Below are positions 1 to 7,699 of a DNA stretch of 14,304 nucleotides, piece after piece. Position 1 is the stretch's first letter; each line of letters begins with the position of its first letter. The notes under the pieces were generated by a model. The model was not told the DNA's origin. It worked only from the letters and a program-made list of their open reading frames with translations, and did no database searches. Both the position numbers and the translations under genes were made by a program. Location of the stretch: assembly GCA_029262095.1 (NCBI GenBank), contig JAJDAB010000211.1, forward strand, positions 1 to 14,304, written 5' to 3'. The DNA is from Candidatus Hydrogenedentota bacterium. Its GTDB lineage: Bacteria > Hydrogenedentota > Hydrogenedentia > Hydrogenedentales > SLHB01.

Positions 1-557
1 AACAACGGTCATCACACCACAACCAAACATCCCCTTAGTCCCCCTATCTCGCCGGTCGTTCATGCGTTGCCGGTGGTGCGCGTCGATGATATTACGAATG
101 CGGCGCGTGCGGTCGGGTGCGTTTGCGGTGGTGGTGCTCGACTTTGGCGCCAAAGCCTCGTTACCTATTCCGACCCAAACGCGGCTCGTCGGCCTAGCGA
201 AAAAGAATCGAACGACGCTCGTGTCCATCACCCGGAAGAGTCATGCGCAATTGGGTGGATCTCCGTGGCGAAACGCGCAAACAACGTACCGCTCCCGACA
301 GCTTCGTCTGTGAAGTTCACGCCGCAAAGGATTAATGCCATACCCCCGCTGGACGCATCGAGAAATTTGTCGTGGAACCGAAGGATTGTGCTGACGGGCT
401 AGCAGGATGAATCGAATATCAAGCTAAGACCAATCTCATCGCCCATGCCTTTTCCTCAAAAAGTCGGCCTGTCAGTCGTCGCACAAAATTCCAGGTCGCG
501 TGAAGGCTTATGCCAGGACTACGGAACGGAGGTCGATACGTCCCTAAGCAGAAAGAA
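1..557. other. Left-edge stretch with no supportable gene
   Basis: Both strands contain only short open frames with no recognisable motif. The longest, about 111 codons at 67-402 on the plus strand, opens with TTG, has no ribosome binding site and gives an arginine-rich, low-complexity translation typical of a chance frame in GC-rich DNA. No repeat, tRNA or convincing terminator was seen. It may be intergenic sequence or the decayed flank of something beyond the window edge. Confidence 0.5.
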
Positions 558-647
558 TGGCGGAGAGAGAGGGATTCGAACCCTCGGTACGGTTGCCCGT
601 ACAACGCCTTAGCAGGGCGCCACCTTCAGCCACTCGGTCATCTCTCC
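558..647 (-). tRNA. tRNA-Ser (anticodon GCU), CCA encoded
   Basis: Read on the minus strand, the gene begins GGAGAGA at 647 and ends TCTCTCC-G-CCA at 558, giving a perfect 7-pair acceptor stem with the CCA end encoded in the DNA. The anticodon loop is CTGCTAA, so the anticodon is GCU and it reads AGC/AGU serine codons. A long variable arm with stem GTACGG/CCGTAC and the T-loop GGTTCGAATCC are visible, as expected for a 90-base class II serine tRNA. No other tRNA lies nearby. tRNA-Ser genes are common integration targets, but no second copy of its 3' end was seen in this window. Confidence 0.97.
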
Positions 648-750
648 GCAAACAGATGTAAACGTATACGTCGTCAATAGTAACACGCTAACTTTCGAGC
701 GGCCAAACGCGATTTGGTTCTGCTACTCGTGATCAAAGAACCCATTGGAC

Positions 751-785
751 TCAGCCCAGCGGGAGCCTCGCCCTCCCGAACGTCG
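751..785. repeat. Dispersed GC-rich hairpin repeat (REGEAPA-type)
   Basis: The core at 760-778 is CGGGAG-CCTCGCC-CTCCCG, a 6-base inverted repeat around a 7-base loop. On the minus strand it reads GGGAGGGCGAGGCTCCCGCT and, if translated, gives REGEAPA. From memory, this sequence type occurs as many scattered copies in planctomycete-like and other environmental genomes, where it creates spurious small protein calls. Only one copy is present in the window, so the repeat status rests on prior knowledge plus the visible hairpin. Confidence 0.5.
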
Positions 786-910
786 CAGTAGTCGCTATGG
801 TGATTGAGGTCCATTCTCTTCTTTCGCTGGACCAGAAAGACGCCATCGGATTTACATTGCGACATGTCTTTGCCGCGACTGTGATCCCAGCAGAATCGCG
901 AAACACATGG

Positions 911-936
911 TAAACTATAGACAACGCTGCGGATTT
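911..936 (+). promoter_or_regulatory. Possible sigma-28-like promoter of the flagellin gene
   Basis: TAAA at 911-914 and GCGGATTT at 929-936 resemble the flagellar sigma-28 pattern TAAA-N15-GCCGATAA. The match in the second box is only 5 of 8 and the gap is 14 bases, one short. It lies about 30 bases upstream of the flagellin start. Weak, but the only flagellar-type signal seen in this gap. Confidence 0.2.
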
Positions 937-963
937 GGTGTTTCGCAAGATGGGAAATAGTCT

Positions 964-1770
964 ATGGGATTGAGAATAAACAACTTACCGAATGCGGGTG
1001 CCCTGCGCCAATCCAATAAAGCGACGAAAAATCTGCTTCGGGGCTTGGAGCGGTTGGCCTCACAAGAGCGAATTAATCGGGCGGCGGATGATGCATCTGG
1101 GCTGTCGATTTCCGAGCGGTTGCGGTCGGAGATTCGCGCGGGGCAACAGGAAAACGAGAATCTTCAGAGCGGGGTCAATCTTGTGCAAACGGCCGAAGGC
1201 GGTCTGAGCGCACAGCAGGATGCTGTGGGACGTTTGCAAGAGTTGGCGGTGCAAGCGAGCAACGGCATTTTAACCGATGACCAGCGCGCGTCGTTGAACG
1301 CTGAGGCCCAACAACTCGTCGAACAAATCGATCAAACAGGAAGTTCGACGGAGTTTAATGGAACGCAAACCCTCGATGGTAGCGTCTCGAACGTCGACTT
1401 AGGTACATCGGGTTCCGAGGAAGTAAACGTCGAAGTGTCGAACGCGTCGACGTTGGGCGTTGATTCAATAGATCTAAGCACACAAGCCGGTGCGTCGGCG
1501 GCGATCAGCGCAGCGGAAACGGCGAGTACACGCATTAGCGGAAATCGATCGAGTCTCGGCGCGCAACAAGCCCGATTCGAACGTTCAATCGAGAATCGAG
1601 AAATACGTATTGTCAACGAGCAAGAAGCAGATTCGCGAATTCGCGATTTAGATGTTGCGCGTCAATCCATCGAGCAGTCACGCAATCAGTTGTTGCAGCA
1701 GTCGAGTCTGAGTGCGTTGAACAACTCAAGCTTGGTAGGGGAAACGGCGTTGCGCTTACTTGGCCAGTAG
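964..1770 (+). CDS. fliC: Short flagellin (D0-D1 domains only)
   Basis: Flagellin polymerises into the external flagellar filament after export by the flagellar type III apparatus. The 268-residue product has the conserved N-terminal block (RINRAADDASGLSIS at about 36-50) and the first helical region to about 140. A short serine/glycine-rich linker (about 138-175) takes the place of the variable D2/D3 domains, and the C-terminal helices follow from about 178, ending in TALRLLGQ. It is far shorter than enteric flagellins of about 500 residues but within the range of minimal flagellins. The segment GRLQELAV at 89-96 matches the TLR5-recognised region of Salmonella FliC, keeping Arg90 and Leu94, and Glu114 is also present. 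The start at 964 lacks a strong ribosome binding site. No other flagellar gene is nearby. It converges on the kinase gene. Confidence 0.93.
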   Translation: MGLRINNLPNAGALRQSNKATKNLLRGLERLASQERINRAADDASGLSISERLRSEIRAGQQENENLQSGVNLVQTAEGGLSAQQDAVGRLQELAVQASNGILTDDQRASLNAEAQQLVEQIDQTGSSTEFNGTQTLDGSVSNVDLGTSGSEEVNVEVSNASTLGVDSIDLSTQAGASAAISAAETASTRISGNRSSLGAQQARFERSIENREIRIVNEQEADSRIRDLDVARQSIEQSRNQLLQQSSLSALNNSSLVGETALRLLGQ

Positions 1771-1780
1771 TCTTATTCTA

Positions 1781-1856
1781 AGACCAGCGGTCTGATTCAT
1801 GGCGCGTTTCCTTCGGAAGGTCCACAGGAGACCGGTTACAACGACGTAATTTTTTG
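1781..1856 (+). terminator. Possible transcription end of the flagellin gene
   Basis: The 88-base convergent gap has small hairpins: AGACC-AGC-GGTCT (1781-1793) and GGTC-N7-GACC (1819-1833). A run of T residues ends at 1855, preceded by the weak stem GGTTAC/GTAATT. None is strong alone, but the T run lies in the right place for termination of the plus-strand transcript. Confidence 0.35.
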
Positions 1857-1858
1857 AG

Positions 1859-3778
1859 CTAGTCGCCACGTTCCCATAGCCATCGCTCGTCGCGTTCGAG
1901 AAATTCCTTCAGGCGATTGGGGTGATCGAGGCGCTCGGCCAGTTCTGCGAACGATGCGCATTCCGCTTCGGGCACAAAGTTTTTCAACTGCGATAGTTCT
2001 CCGCACAGCGATCCGAGTTGCGACATCGGCGCGGCGAAATCAGGATAGCCGTCCAGGTCGGGCCAATACGTGTGAGATACGGAGTCAATGGGACTGGGGT
2101 CAAACGAACTATCGATCCGGGACAACACGTCGCAGAGTACTTCCGGATCGTCCTTGCGCGCCCATGACGGCGTATCGCTGGGTTCCAGTGCGTCGATGGA
2201 TGCCCGTATCACGCTCACGGTGGCCACCAGTTCGGATCGGATCAACGTTTCGAACTCCGCCAAACGTTGGGAAGCCTTCAAAATTTCGGCCAAAAGCGGT
2301 CGGCCACGCCAAGATTTCTGGTACGGGGTCAATAGCTCCTCGGCACGATCAAACTCCTCACGGGCGATGTGCAATCGCACTGCGGATTCCAGCACGCGTT
2401 CAACTCCGTTTGGGTGTTCAGTCAGGTACGCATCCAAAAGTTTTTCGGCTTCGTTCAAACGGTGTTGCTCGGTGTAGTACGCAGTCAGTCGTCCAACCGC
2501 ATCGTAACCATCGTGATCGCCTTTGATCGCGATGGCCCGTTCCAGTTGCCGTTCGGCTTCGTCCGTTTCGTCGTTGCAATGGAAATACGACGCAAGGGCG
2601 AGGTGGAACGCATATGGGCTCGAATCGTGGCGCTCTCGCAAGTTGCGCAGATAAACCGCGCGGCGGAAACCATCGAGCAGCGTTAGTGATTGCATTTGGA
2701 CCGCAATCTCCATGGGACTCGGCTCCGGGCTAGGCACGTTGAGGTAGCAGGCACCGTAGTAGCCTTCATAGCAAGCGAGCAGCGCTGCATGGAGCGCGTT
2801 CCAATCCGGCCACCGCCGATCCGAATTCTTCTCCAAACACCGCATGATGAGTTCTTCGAGCAATTCCGGGCAATCGGGCACGTGTTCGCGCAGCGGGACG
2901 GGGGGCGTGGAGCGATGGCGTTGCCGATATTCCACAGCCGCTTGTATACCCGATTTGGCGTCGACCGCGAATAGGCGTCGGCCTGCGATGGCTTCGTAAA
3001 AGCAGCAACCGAACGCGTAGATATCCGCCGCAACGCTGACGTTTTCCGCCGTGTCGAACTGCTCGGGTGCCATATAGGCGGGCGTGCCCAAAATGCCGCC
3101 GCTCATCGCGGTCATATCGTCATCGGGTTGGATGTCGTTGGCGATCGCGACGTCGCGCGTGTTCGGCGTTCGGACAAGGCCGAAGTCAGTGACTTTTAGC
3201 ACGTCGCCCCGCGTCACTAGGAGGTTTTCCGGTTTGAGATCGCGGTGTACGAGATGAGGGATGGCGGTGGTGGCGCGTTTCATGCCCTCGGCGCATTGAA
3301 TGCCGAAGCGCATGGCGCGTTCTACGGATAACGGTCCATACCGGAGGTAGTCAGCGAGTGAAACTGCGCCGTGATCGTCGGGTGCAATGTATTCAAGAAA
3401 AAGGAACGGGACGGCATCGATGATGTCGATACGATACGCATGAACAATATGAGGCTGGAAGCCAAGTAACATCCATGAACGTGCTTCACGCAGGAAACGC
3501 TCGACAATCGCGAGGTCTTTGGCGAATCGTAGTTGAATCGACTTCAGCGCGAGGCGGCGGCCACCGATGGACACGATATACACCACACCCATCCCACTCT
3601 TTCCCGATCCGCCGTAAACATGCTCGATCAGGTATTTGCCGTCAATGGTATCGCCTTGCCGAAACGATTCTACGCGGACGGTACTGGGGCTATCCGAAAT
3701 TAAGGTCGTTTGATCGACGTTTGCGACGGGTGTTTCGGCGCCAAGAGGGTCAGGGTTGTCAGTGGGACGCGTCGGCAT
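1859..3778 (-). CDS. Hanks-type serine/threonine protein kinase with C-terminal TPR-like region
   Basis: A cytoplasmic 639-residue protein kinase. The kinase domain spans about 45-340: glycine-rich loop GGSGKSGMGVVY (56-67), ATP-anchoring Lys79 in LALK, likely alpha-C Glu98, catalytic HRDLKPENLL with Asp180, DFG with Asp198, activation-segment end GTPAYMAPE (231-239), and the helix F motif ADIYAFGCC. The glycine loop appears to carry about three extra residues compared with the usual GxGGMGxVY. Residues about 385-520 form helical pairs resembling TPR repeats (for example DEAERQLERAIAIKG and DRAEELLTPY), a likely protein-interaction platform. No transmembrane segment or extracellular sensor is visible, unlike PknB-type kinases. 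The gene starts 38 bases after the STAS gene and is probably co-transcribed with it. The ATG at 3778 has only a weak AAAG-like binding site. The substrate cannot be read from sequence. Confidence 0.95.
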   Translation of the reverse strand: MPTRPTDNPDPLGAETPVANVDQTTLISDSPSTVRVESFRQGDTIDGKYLIEHVYGGSGKSGMGVVYIVSIGGRRLALKSIQLRFAKDLAIVERFLREARSWMLLGFQPHIVHAYRIDIIDAVPFLFLEYIAPDDHGAVSLADYLRYGPLSVERAMRFGIQCAEGMKRATTAIPHLVHRDLKPENLLVTRGDVLKVTDFGLVRTPNTRDVAIANDIQPDDDMTAMSGGILGTPAYMAPEQFDTAENVSVAADIYAFGCCFYEAIAGRRLFAVDAKSGIQAAVEYRQRHRSTPPVPLREHVPDCPELLEELIMRCLEKNSDRRWPDWNALHAALLACYEGYYGACYLNVPSPEPSPMEIAVQMQSLTLLDGFRRAVYLRNLRERHDSSPYAFHLALASYFHCNDETDEAERQLERAIAIKGDHDGYDAVGRLTAYYTEQHRLNEAEKLLDAYLTEHPNGVERVLESAVRLHIAREEFDRAEELLTPYQKSWRGRPLLAEILKASQRLAEFETLIRSELVATVSVIRASIDALEPSDTPSWARKDDPEVLCDVLSRIDSSFDPSPIDSVSHTYWPDLDGYPDFAAPMSQLGSLCGELSQLKNFVPEAECASFAELAERLDHPNRLKEFLERDERWLWERGD

Positions 3779-3816
3779 AGCGTTATCTTTGCACGACGAA
3801 TGGCTTTTTCGCTGGA

Positions 3817-4164
3817 TTAAGCGTCACCACCGCTCAGTGACGCGATGGCTTCGTCCCGCGTGTCGCAGAGGACGTAACGTTTATCGAGGTTTGTGAGTTC
3901 GAAGACTTCGGAAACGAACGGGCTGAGCGCGCACAGGCGCATTGCGCCGCCGTTTTTTTCGAGGGCTTTGGAAAGCATGATGATGACGCGAAGACCGCCA
4001 CTGCTAATGTACTCGACATCAGCGAGATCAAGGACCACGCCGCTGGGGTTTTCGCTGATAAAATCTTTGAACGATGATTCTGCGTCTGGCGCGGCTGCGG
4101 CGTCGAATCGCCCGTGCAGCGAGAGCAGGGTGACACCGTCTTCATCAAAACGTCTGACTTCCAT
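3817..4164 (-). CDS. STAS-domain protein, anti-sigma factor antagonist type
   Basis: A 115-residue single-domain protein of the SpoIIAA/RsbV type. The N-terminal strand pattern (VTLLSLHGRFDAAAA), the GVVLDLADVEYISSGGLR block (42-59) and ALSPFVSEVFELTNL near the C-terminus follow the family along its length. Ser54 aligns with the SpoIIAA phosphorylation site Ser58 (DSSG there, ISSG here). In the family, the unphosphorylated form binds an anti-sigma kinase or another partner and phosphorylation releases it. Start ATG 4164 is well supported by AGAGGT 8 bases upstream. It precedes the Hanks kinase gene by 38 bases; no GHKL-type anti-sigma kinase or sigma factor is in the window, so its partner is unknown. 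Confidence 0.94.
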   Translation of the reverse strand: MEVRRFDEDGVTLLSLHGRFDAAAAPDAESSFKDFISENPSGVVLDLADVEYISSGGLRVIIMLSKALEKNGGAMRLCALSPFVSEVFELTNLDKRYVLCDTRDEAIASLSGGDA

Positions 4165-4239
4165 TGATCGTACCTCTACACCGTCGCACAGTCTACTGGA
4201 TGTACGCCCCGATTACGACTTGATTGTGGTTTGTGAGCA

Positions 4240-5211
4240 TCACGTCGCGAGGACGCGGGCCAGGTGCAGAAAGGCAGGGTCGAATCGAGTCCGTTTTTCC
4301 CACGCATCGGACAACGGACACAGCGTCACCTCGCTGCCTTGAACCCCGGCCATCTGTCCGCCGATACCTTCGCGAAGCGCATCGACGGCGCGCGCGCCGA
4401 GTCGGCTGGCAAGGATTCGATCGAATGCGGTCGCATTGCCGCCGCGTTGAAGGTGTCCGATAACGACGACGCGCGAGTGTTTGAATTCGGATCGTGTCGC
4501 GACCTCTCGTGAAATATCGATGGCTTTCCCCGCATCGTCACCTTCAGCGACAACGACAATGGACGATTCTTTTCCACGATCTCGGCCTTCGCGCAATTGA
4601 TCAATGAGATCATCGATATTGGTTGGCCGCTCAGGTACTAAGATGTATTCAGCGCCTCCGGCAATGCCGCTCATTATGGCGAGATAACCGCTGTGACGGC
4701 CCATCACTTCGATGTAAAAGAGGCGGTCGTGCGATGCGGCGGTGTCTCGAATTCGGTCGATGGCTTCAACCGCAACGTTTAACGCGGTGTCGTAGCCAAT
4801 AGTGAAATCGGTGCCGCCGATGTCGTTGTCGATTGTCCCCGGCATGCCGATGCACAACGTGCCGTGTTCTTGTGAGAGGGCGTGGGCCCCGCGATAGGAT
4901 CCGTCTCCTCCGATAACGACGAGTCCATCGATGCCGCGGCTGTTGAGTTGCTGGGCGGCTTGCGCACGCCCCTCCGGTTCCATGAACTCGGGGCACCTTG
5001 CCGTGCGTAGAATCGTGCCGCCTCGGTGAATGATGCCGCTAACGGATCGTGCGGATAGAGGCTCCATCTCCCCATCGATCAGGCCTCGATATCCTTGCTC
5101 AACTCCGAATACTTCTAACCGGTGAAAATGGGCTGCGCGGACGACCGCCCGAACACCCGCGTTCATACCCGGTGAATCGCCACCACTGGTGAGTACCGCA
5201 ATGCGCTTCAT
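4240..5211 (-). CDS. pfkA: ATP-dependent 6-phosphofructokinase
   Basis: Converts fructose 6-phosphate to fructose 1,6-bisphosphate in glycolysis, in the cytoplasm. The 323-residue product has the usual bacterial PfkA length and motifs: SGGDSPGMNA (9-18), ATP-site GGDGSYRGA (101-109), PGTIDND (124-130, catalytic base Asp128), MGRHSG (170-175) and GHLQRGG (252-258). Gly104 and Gly125 are the residues of ATP-type enzymes; pyrophosphate-type enzymes carry Asp and Lys there. The frame is open for 50 more codons upstream, but the start is placed at ATG 5211 because the family begins at MKRIAVLTSGGDSPG and because it overlaps the upstream stop as ATGA (5211-5208). Translation is therefore probably coupled to the secreted-protein gene upstream. 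It ends 75 bases before the STAS gene. Confidence 0.97.
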   Translation of the reverse strand: MKRIAVLTSGGDSPGMNAGVRAVVRAAHFHRLEVFGVEQGYRGLIDGEMEPLSARSVSGIIHRGGTILRTARCPEFMEPEGRAQAAQQLNSRGIDGLVVIGGDGSYRGAHALSQEHGTLCIGMPGTIDNDIGGTDFTIGYDTALNVAVEAIDRIRDTAASHDRLFYIEVMGRHSGYLAIMSGIAGGAEYILVPERPTNIDDLIDQLREGRDRGKESSIVVVAEGDDAGKAIDISREVATRSEFKHSRVVVIGHLQRGGNATAFDRILASRLGARAVDALREGIGGQMAGVQGSEVTLCPLSDAWEKRTRFDPAFLHLARVLAT

Positions 5212-7031
5212 CGGCCTGGTCCAGCCGGGAGCGCCGTGAACTTTAGTGAACGTGCGCGCCATTCCGCGAGGGATGCGATGCCCGCAGCCTCCGTTTTTCG
5301 TTCGGTCGCGATCAGCGCTTTCGCCTTGCGATCGAGTCGGCCAATTTCCGCCAAGAGCCACTGTGACCGTGCACCGCTTACACTGTTATCCGCGAGATTG
5401 GTCACATATTCCGTGCGAAATTGGTAGCATCGTTTTAGCGCCGCCTGGGGCGTCCCGAGTAACGGTTTACCGCGCTCTTGTTTGAGGATATATGCACTTT
5501 CTACTAGCCGTGTGAGTGCCGCCATCGCGGGAATCGCGACACTCTTATCGATCGCATCGTCACGCGACTGTTTCTCCAAGTACGGAAAGGATTGAAGGAG
5601 TGTGAGAAATCCTACCGGCGAGAGCGTTGCGCTTTTCGATTGCTGTTCGTCCTTCAATAGATTCATTAAATCAGCGGGAAGTTGTTTGGCATTTTCAGGT
5701 GACGTAATGAGTACCTTCAATTCGCGCGCCAAAGCCGTCGTCGCAGCTTGTGCGAGCACGGATCCACCGCGACCGGAAAAATAGCGTGGTTCTTCATCGA
5801 ACTCTAAGACCAGAACGCCTTTAGCGGCCGGTTTAATCGATATGGGATTGTTCCAACTGTCGGAGAGCGTTACATCCGTAGCGCTGCCTGGATGTACTTG
5901 CATCACTTTTCGGTTGAGTTTCGTCCAGTACACAACGCGCCACGATGCGTTCTCCCGAAACATCGCGCCGAAATTACCCGCGCCTAGCGGCAACTCTCCG
6001 ACATAGGTCGATCTGCCCATTTGCGCGGCGAATGCGTGGAGGTATACGGCACCTGGTGTCAGACGCCGTTGCTGCACGAGCGTTTCGATCGGCACGACGG
6101 TAAGCCTTGCGCCGCCGGCGGCATCCGCGATGAGCGCATGAACCAACTCGTGACCGGGCTGTTGCATGGGTTTAGGTTGGGCGTATTCGACGACAAACGT
6201 CGGTTGTTCCAGTCCCGCGCGTTCTGCGACCGCGCGTGCTTGTGCGAGCAAGTTACCGCCCGTTGGGCCGGGTCGGAGAGCAAATTCTTGCGCATTCAAA
6301 ACCGCGTTGCCGTTGAGAAGGGACTTCAGTTCATCCGCACTGCTGACCATCGCGATAACCCGTCGGCGCGCCGTCTTGGTCAATGCGTCGGCGATTTGAT
6401 TGTGCTGAATAGGATCTCCGCGCGTGCTTACGACCCATGCACTCACACCCGTTCCATACGCCTTGCCCAACACCTGGGCATTCAAAAGACTCTTCGTTGA
6501 ATCCTCGGCGTCAACTTTCACAACAACACGAATTTCTGACTGCTCCGCGAGGCGAATGATTTCATTCAGCTTCGGTGTTGTTGCAGCGACCCAGATTTCC
6601 TTGATTGGGGTCGCGTTCAACGCGAGCAACGTGTGCGGGTTTAATGCGCGGACGGCCACCGCGAGCCGAGGGTTGGCATCAGGGTTCGGCCGAGCAAGCC
6701 GGCAGAACGACTGGTCGGACTTGACGGTTTCGCCTGCAACCTGCAGCACAATTTTGGCGTCATAATAACCGACCGTATCGCCAAACGCGTCAATGGTTTG
6801 AAGAAATGGCTGGCCCGGCTTGAGCTGAAACGACCGCAACGCTTCACCGTGTTCCTTGCCGTGTTTGTCCAGCACTTGAATGAAGCCGCGAACTTGAACC
6901 GGTTCTGGCGCTTTGATCTGCAAGGTTAGCGGCTCATCGACGTATACGACGCGAAGCGGATGATCGGACGCGATTCGGACATCGATTGGGCCCGCCGCCG
7001 CACTTGCAGCTAACAGGAGTGCCAGAATCAT
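5208..7031 (-). CDS. Secreted protein of unknown function, possibly glycosidase-like fold
   Basis: A 607-residue protein I cannot assign to a named family. Residues 1-13 (MILALLLAASAAA) look like a signal peptide cleaved near AAA-G, so it is probably exported, although the n-region has no Lys or Arg before the hydrophobic core. About 15-110 looks beta-rich (an immunoglobulin-like or sandwich domain). About 120-370 alternates strands and helices in a way that suggests a TIM barrel (IKEIWVAATT, IRVVVKVDA, VSAWVVSTRGDP, RRVIAMVSS, PTFVVEYAQP). About 385-460 is beta-rich again, and the last 150 residues are helical. This order resembles glycoside hydrolases with accessory domains, but no catalytic signature is certain. 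Start ATG 7031 overlaps the metallo-hydrolase stop as ATGA and has no ribosome binding site, so translation is likely coupled. Its stop overlaps the pfkA start the same way. Confidence 0.85.
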   Translation of the reverse strand: MILALLLAASAAAGPIDVRIASDHPLRVVYVDEPLTLQIKAPEPVQVRGFIQVLDKHGKEHGEALRSFQLKPGQPFLQTIDAFGDTVGYYDAKIVLQVAGETVKSDQSFCRLARPNPDANPRLAVAVRALNPHTLLALNATPIKEIWVAATTPKLNEIIRLAEQSEIRVVVKVDAEDSTKSLLNAQVLGKAYGTGVSAWVVSTRGDPIQHNQIADALTKTARRRVIAMVSSADELKSLLNGNAVLNAQEFALRPGPTGGNLLAQARAVAERAGLEQPTFVVEYAQPKPMQQPGHELVHALIADAAGGARLTVVPIETLVQQRRLTPGAVYLHAFAAQMGRSTYVGELPLGAGNFGAMFRENASWRVVYWTKLNRKVMQVHPGSATDVTLSDSWNNPISIKPAAKGVLVLEFDEEPRYFSGRGGSVLAQAATTALARELKVLITSPENAKQLPADLMNLLKDEQQSKSATLSPVGFLTLLQSFPYLEKQSRDDAIDKSVAIPAMAALTRLVESAYILKQERGKPLLGTPQAALKRCYQFRTEYVTNLADNSVSGARSQWLLAEIGRLDRKAKALIATERKTEAAGIASLAEWRARSLKFTALPAGPGR

Positions 7032-7642
7032 ATGCCGACGAGAAACGGGTTTGTCTGTTTCTCTTGGCCGATGGTCGTTGGCGGCCCGTGTCCGCTGAAT
7101 ACGACGGTGTCATCGGGCAATGGCCACAGCTTGGTCCGGATAGATTCGAGCAACGTTTCCATGCTGCCGCCGGGTAGGTCGGTACGGCCAATCGACCCTT
7201 GAAACAAGACATCACCGCCGAACACCAAACCGTCTCCGACTAAGACGACGTGCGCGGGGGAATGACCGGGCGTGTCGTAGACGTCGAATTTCGCCTCGCC
7301 AACCGTCACCTCGTCGCCTTCCTTTATGAAGCGGTCAGGTGGAGGCGACGCCTCAACTTCGACACCAAACATGCGCGCTTGACTCGGCATGTTCTCGAGC
7401 AATGGCAATTCGCCCTCAGGCAAAATAAGGTCGGCGCCCGTAAACGCCTTGACGCCCGCGTTACCGGCGCAGTGGTCGATGTGGCAATGAGTATTGACAA
7501 TAGTCGTGACGTTATACCCCTCGACCGCCTTTTCCAGTTCTGGAACGGCTTCGCCGGGATCGATGATGATCGCTTCGCCGCCATCACGCACGACATAGCA
7601 ATTTGTTACAAACGGCGTTAACGTAAACGTTTGAATGTCCAC
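7028..7642 (-). CDS. Metallo-beta-lactamase-fold hydrolase (glyoxalase II-like)
   Basis: A 204-residue cytoplasmic hydrolase of the MBL fold. The zinc-ligand set is complete: HCHIDH (His52, His54, Asp56, His57), His127 in TPGHSPAH, Asp144 in GGDVLF and His185 in SGHGPPT. Small MBL proteins of this length are usually annotated as hydroxyacylglutathione hydrolase or similar thioester hydrolases; the true substrate is unknown. The frame is open upstream to 8014, but that part overlaps the sulfatase and its promoter and has no homology-like features. The start is placed at GTG 7642, preceded by GGAG 9 bases upstream, which gives the family's usual N-terminus (DIQTFTLTPFVTNCYVV). First gene of a three-gene operon with the secreted protein and pfkA. 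Confidence 0.93.
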   Translation of the reverse strand: MDIQTFTLTPFVTNCYVVRDGGEAIIIDPGEAVPELEKAVEGYNVTTIVNTHCHIDHCAGNAGVKAFTGADLILPEGELPLLENMPSQARMFGVEVEASPPPDRFIKEGDEVTVGEAKFDVYDTPGHSPAHVVLVGDGLVFGGDVLFQGSIGRTDLPGGSMETLLESIRTKLWPLPDDTVVFSGHGPPTTIGQEKQTNPFLVGI

Positions 7643-7670
7643 GGGATAAATCTCCAGGGGCAAGAATACA

Positions 7671-7699
7671 ATGCTACCGGCTGACCATTGATGAATCAA
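7671..7699 (-). promoter_or_regulatory. Candidate promoter of the metallo-hydrolase/pfkA operon
   Basis: On the minus strand, TTGATT (7699-7694) and TAGCAT (7676-7671) are separated by 17 bases, each matching the sigma-70 consensus at 4 of 6. The GTG start lies about 29 bases downstream of the -10 box. Its -35 box abuts the -35 box of the divergent sulfatase promoter. Confidence 0.4.

Larger units (their letters stand above)
648..963. other. Intergenic region between tRNA-Ser and flagellin
   Basis: About 316 bases without a supportable gene. It should hold the minus-strand promoter of the tRNA and the plus-strand promoter of the flagellin gene. It contains one hairpin repeat (751-785). The short frames on the minus strand exist only because this repeat is open in that frame. 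Confidence 0.55.

Noticed and set aside
67..402. Open frame of about 111 codons on the plus strand
   Set aside because: TTG start, no ribosome binding site, an overlapping competing frame, and a translation with no recognisable domain.
558..647. tRNA-Ser as an integration site of a mobile element
   Set aside because: No duplicated tRNA 3' end, integrase or phage-like gene was seen in the window.
1332..1616. Minus-strand open frame inside flagellin and similar antisense frames inside other genes
   Set aside because: These are codon-usage shadows of well-supported genes on the other strand.
3590..3615. Walker A-like GGSGKS in the kinase
   Set aside because: The first glycine of GxxxxGK[ST] is missing and the segment is clearly the kinase glycine loop.
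5212..5361. Fifty-residue N-terminal extension of phosphofructokinase
   Set aside because: It lies inside the secreted-protein gene and the family begins at MKRIAVLTSGGD, which coincides with an ATGA coupling start.
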